NCBI GenBank assembly: GCA_963803845.1
Contig: CAWDNZ010000005.1
Coordinates: forward strand, 992,001 to 1,056,000
Origin: JABDIY01 sp963803845
GTDB lineage: Bacteria; Actinomycetota; Acidimicrobiia; Acidimicrobiales; SZUA-35
DNA: 64,000 nt
Reading direction: 5' to 3'
The notes under the pieces are model-generated. The model saw only the letters and a program-made list of their open reading frames with translations. It made no database searches and was not told where the DNA came from. Position numbers and translations under genes: made by a program. Every line of letters starts with the position of its first letter. Position 1 is the first letter of the stretch. Shown here one piece after another: positions 63,593-64,000 of this stretch.

Positions 63593-63985
63593 TCAGGCGA
63601 AGGGAATCGGGATGAGTTCAAAGGCCAACCGGATGGTCCAGATGGTCAACCCCAGCCCGAGGTTGCCGATCAGTAGCCGGTGCCGAACCCGCCGGGTGAA
63701 GTGCGCTTTGCCACCCGCGATGGCGCCGGTGAACGCAACAGCCTGCAGAACGAGCAGTAACACCCACGGATGATGTGCCCACGATCCGGCCACGTCGCCC
63801 CGCAGGAGTGCAACCGCAGCTCGGCTGCCTCCGCAGCCGGGGCAGTAGCCTCCGGTGCAGCGCCGGAAAAGGCAGAGCACCGGTAGTTCATCAACCGCGG
63901 AAGAACCGACCGCCAGTACGGCGACGGCTCCGAAACCGAGTCCGGTGGCGATCGTAGGATCGATCCGTTGTAGGGGGACGAGCAC
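63593..63985 (-). CDS. DUF2752 small membrane protein
   Basis: 130 aa. The family motif is FRRCTGGYCPGCGGSRAAVA (Cys pairs in CPGCGG). LLRGDVAGSWAHHPWVLLLV follows, with membrane helices at about residues 12-30, 70-90 and 100-122. The GTG start is eight bases after a TAGGCT box. Function unknown. It is probably first in an operon with the GGCT-like gene, with the helicase beyond. Confidence 0.87.
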   Translation of the reverse strand: MLVPLQRIDPTIATGLGFGAVAVLAVGSSAVDELPVLCLFRRCTGGYCPGCGGSRAAVALLRGDVAGSWAHHPWVLLLVLQAVAFTGAIAGGKAHFTRRVRHRLLIGNLGLGLTIWTIRLAFELIPIPFA

Positions 63986-64000
63986 TGTTGACTAGCCTAC

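Overview
The window reads as chromosomal DNA of a high-GC actinobacterium, most likely of the class Acidimicrobiia. That placement is inferred from gene content, not from an alignment. The pointers are a complete conservon (sensor kinase, Roadblock, DUF742, small GTPase), an actinobacterial-type 2-oxoacid:ferredoxin oxidoreductase pair beside fumC, an OmpA protein with a BON-like domain as in mycobacterial ArfA, a 13E12-type HNH endonuclease, and many genes that appear to be leaderless. No rRNA, tRNA, CRISPR array or intact insertion sequence was found. Genes are dense, with many 4-base stop/start overlaps.

Layout. 0-3.6 kb: an EccC/FtsK-type three-ATPase secretion motor at the window edge. 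3.6-6.2 kb: a nitroreductase and an acyl-CoA dehydrogenase, the latter flanked by inverted copies of a dispersed repeat. 6.2-10.2 kb: a betaine-type ABC importer (binding lipoprotein, ATPase, fused double permease). 10.3-14.9 kb: a PF10118 metal-dependent hydrolase and a TRAP transporter (small permease, large permease broken by one missing base, Tat-exported binding lipoprotein). 15-19.2 kb: a SNF2 helicase with an unusual upstream coding extension. 19.3-23.6 kb: fumC-korA-korB. 23.7-29.7 kb: BON-OmpA protein, SDR, betaine/homocysteine methyltransferase, a 49-aa membrane protein, and a galM-like/xylB/unknown operon. 29.7-32.3 kb: a DUF2470 flavoprotein, a SelW-like selenoprotein with an in-frame TGA, an SpoU methyltransferase and a flavodoxin. 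32.3-36.4 kb: a zinc metallopeptidase, a degenerate ELFV-dehydrogenase-like protein and a membrane pyrophosphatase. 37.3-44.7 kb: an M18 aminopeptidase and gltBD. 44.6-50.0 kb: XRE regulator, DUF4388 protein and the conservon cvnABCD, whose kinase carries nine 42-bp tandem repeats. 50-64 kb: methyltransferase, HNH endonuclease, GDPD, DUF5522, enoyl-CoA hydratase, SDR, acyl-CoA synthetase, NUDIX, flavin reductase, a secreted HExxH/DUF4214 protein, a tyrosine recombinase, a DEAD-box helicase, a GGCT-like protein and a DUF2752 membrane protein.

How the genes fit together. The picture is an aerobic heterotroph that imports compatible solutes and organic acids, runs a ferredoxin-linked TCA step, degrades acyl-CoAs, assimilates ammonium through GltBD and uses a pyrophosphate-driven ion pump. 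The most unusual item is the selenoprotein at 30645-30917, where TGA encodes the U of a CVPU redox motif and a stem-loop lies at bacterial-SECIS distance. The second theme is a recurring TANNNT box 5-8 bases upstream of ATG/GTG starts, which implies widespread leaderless transcription and settles many start codons.
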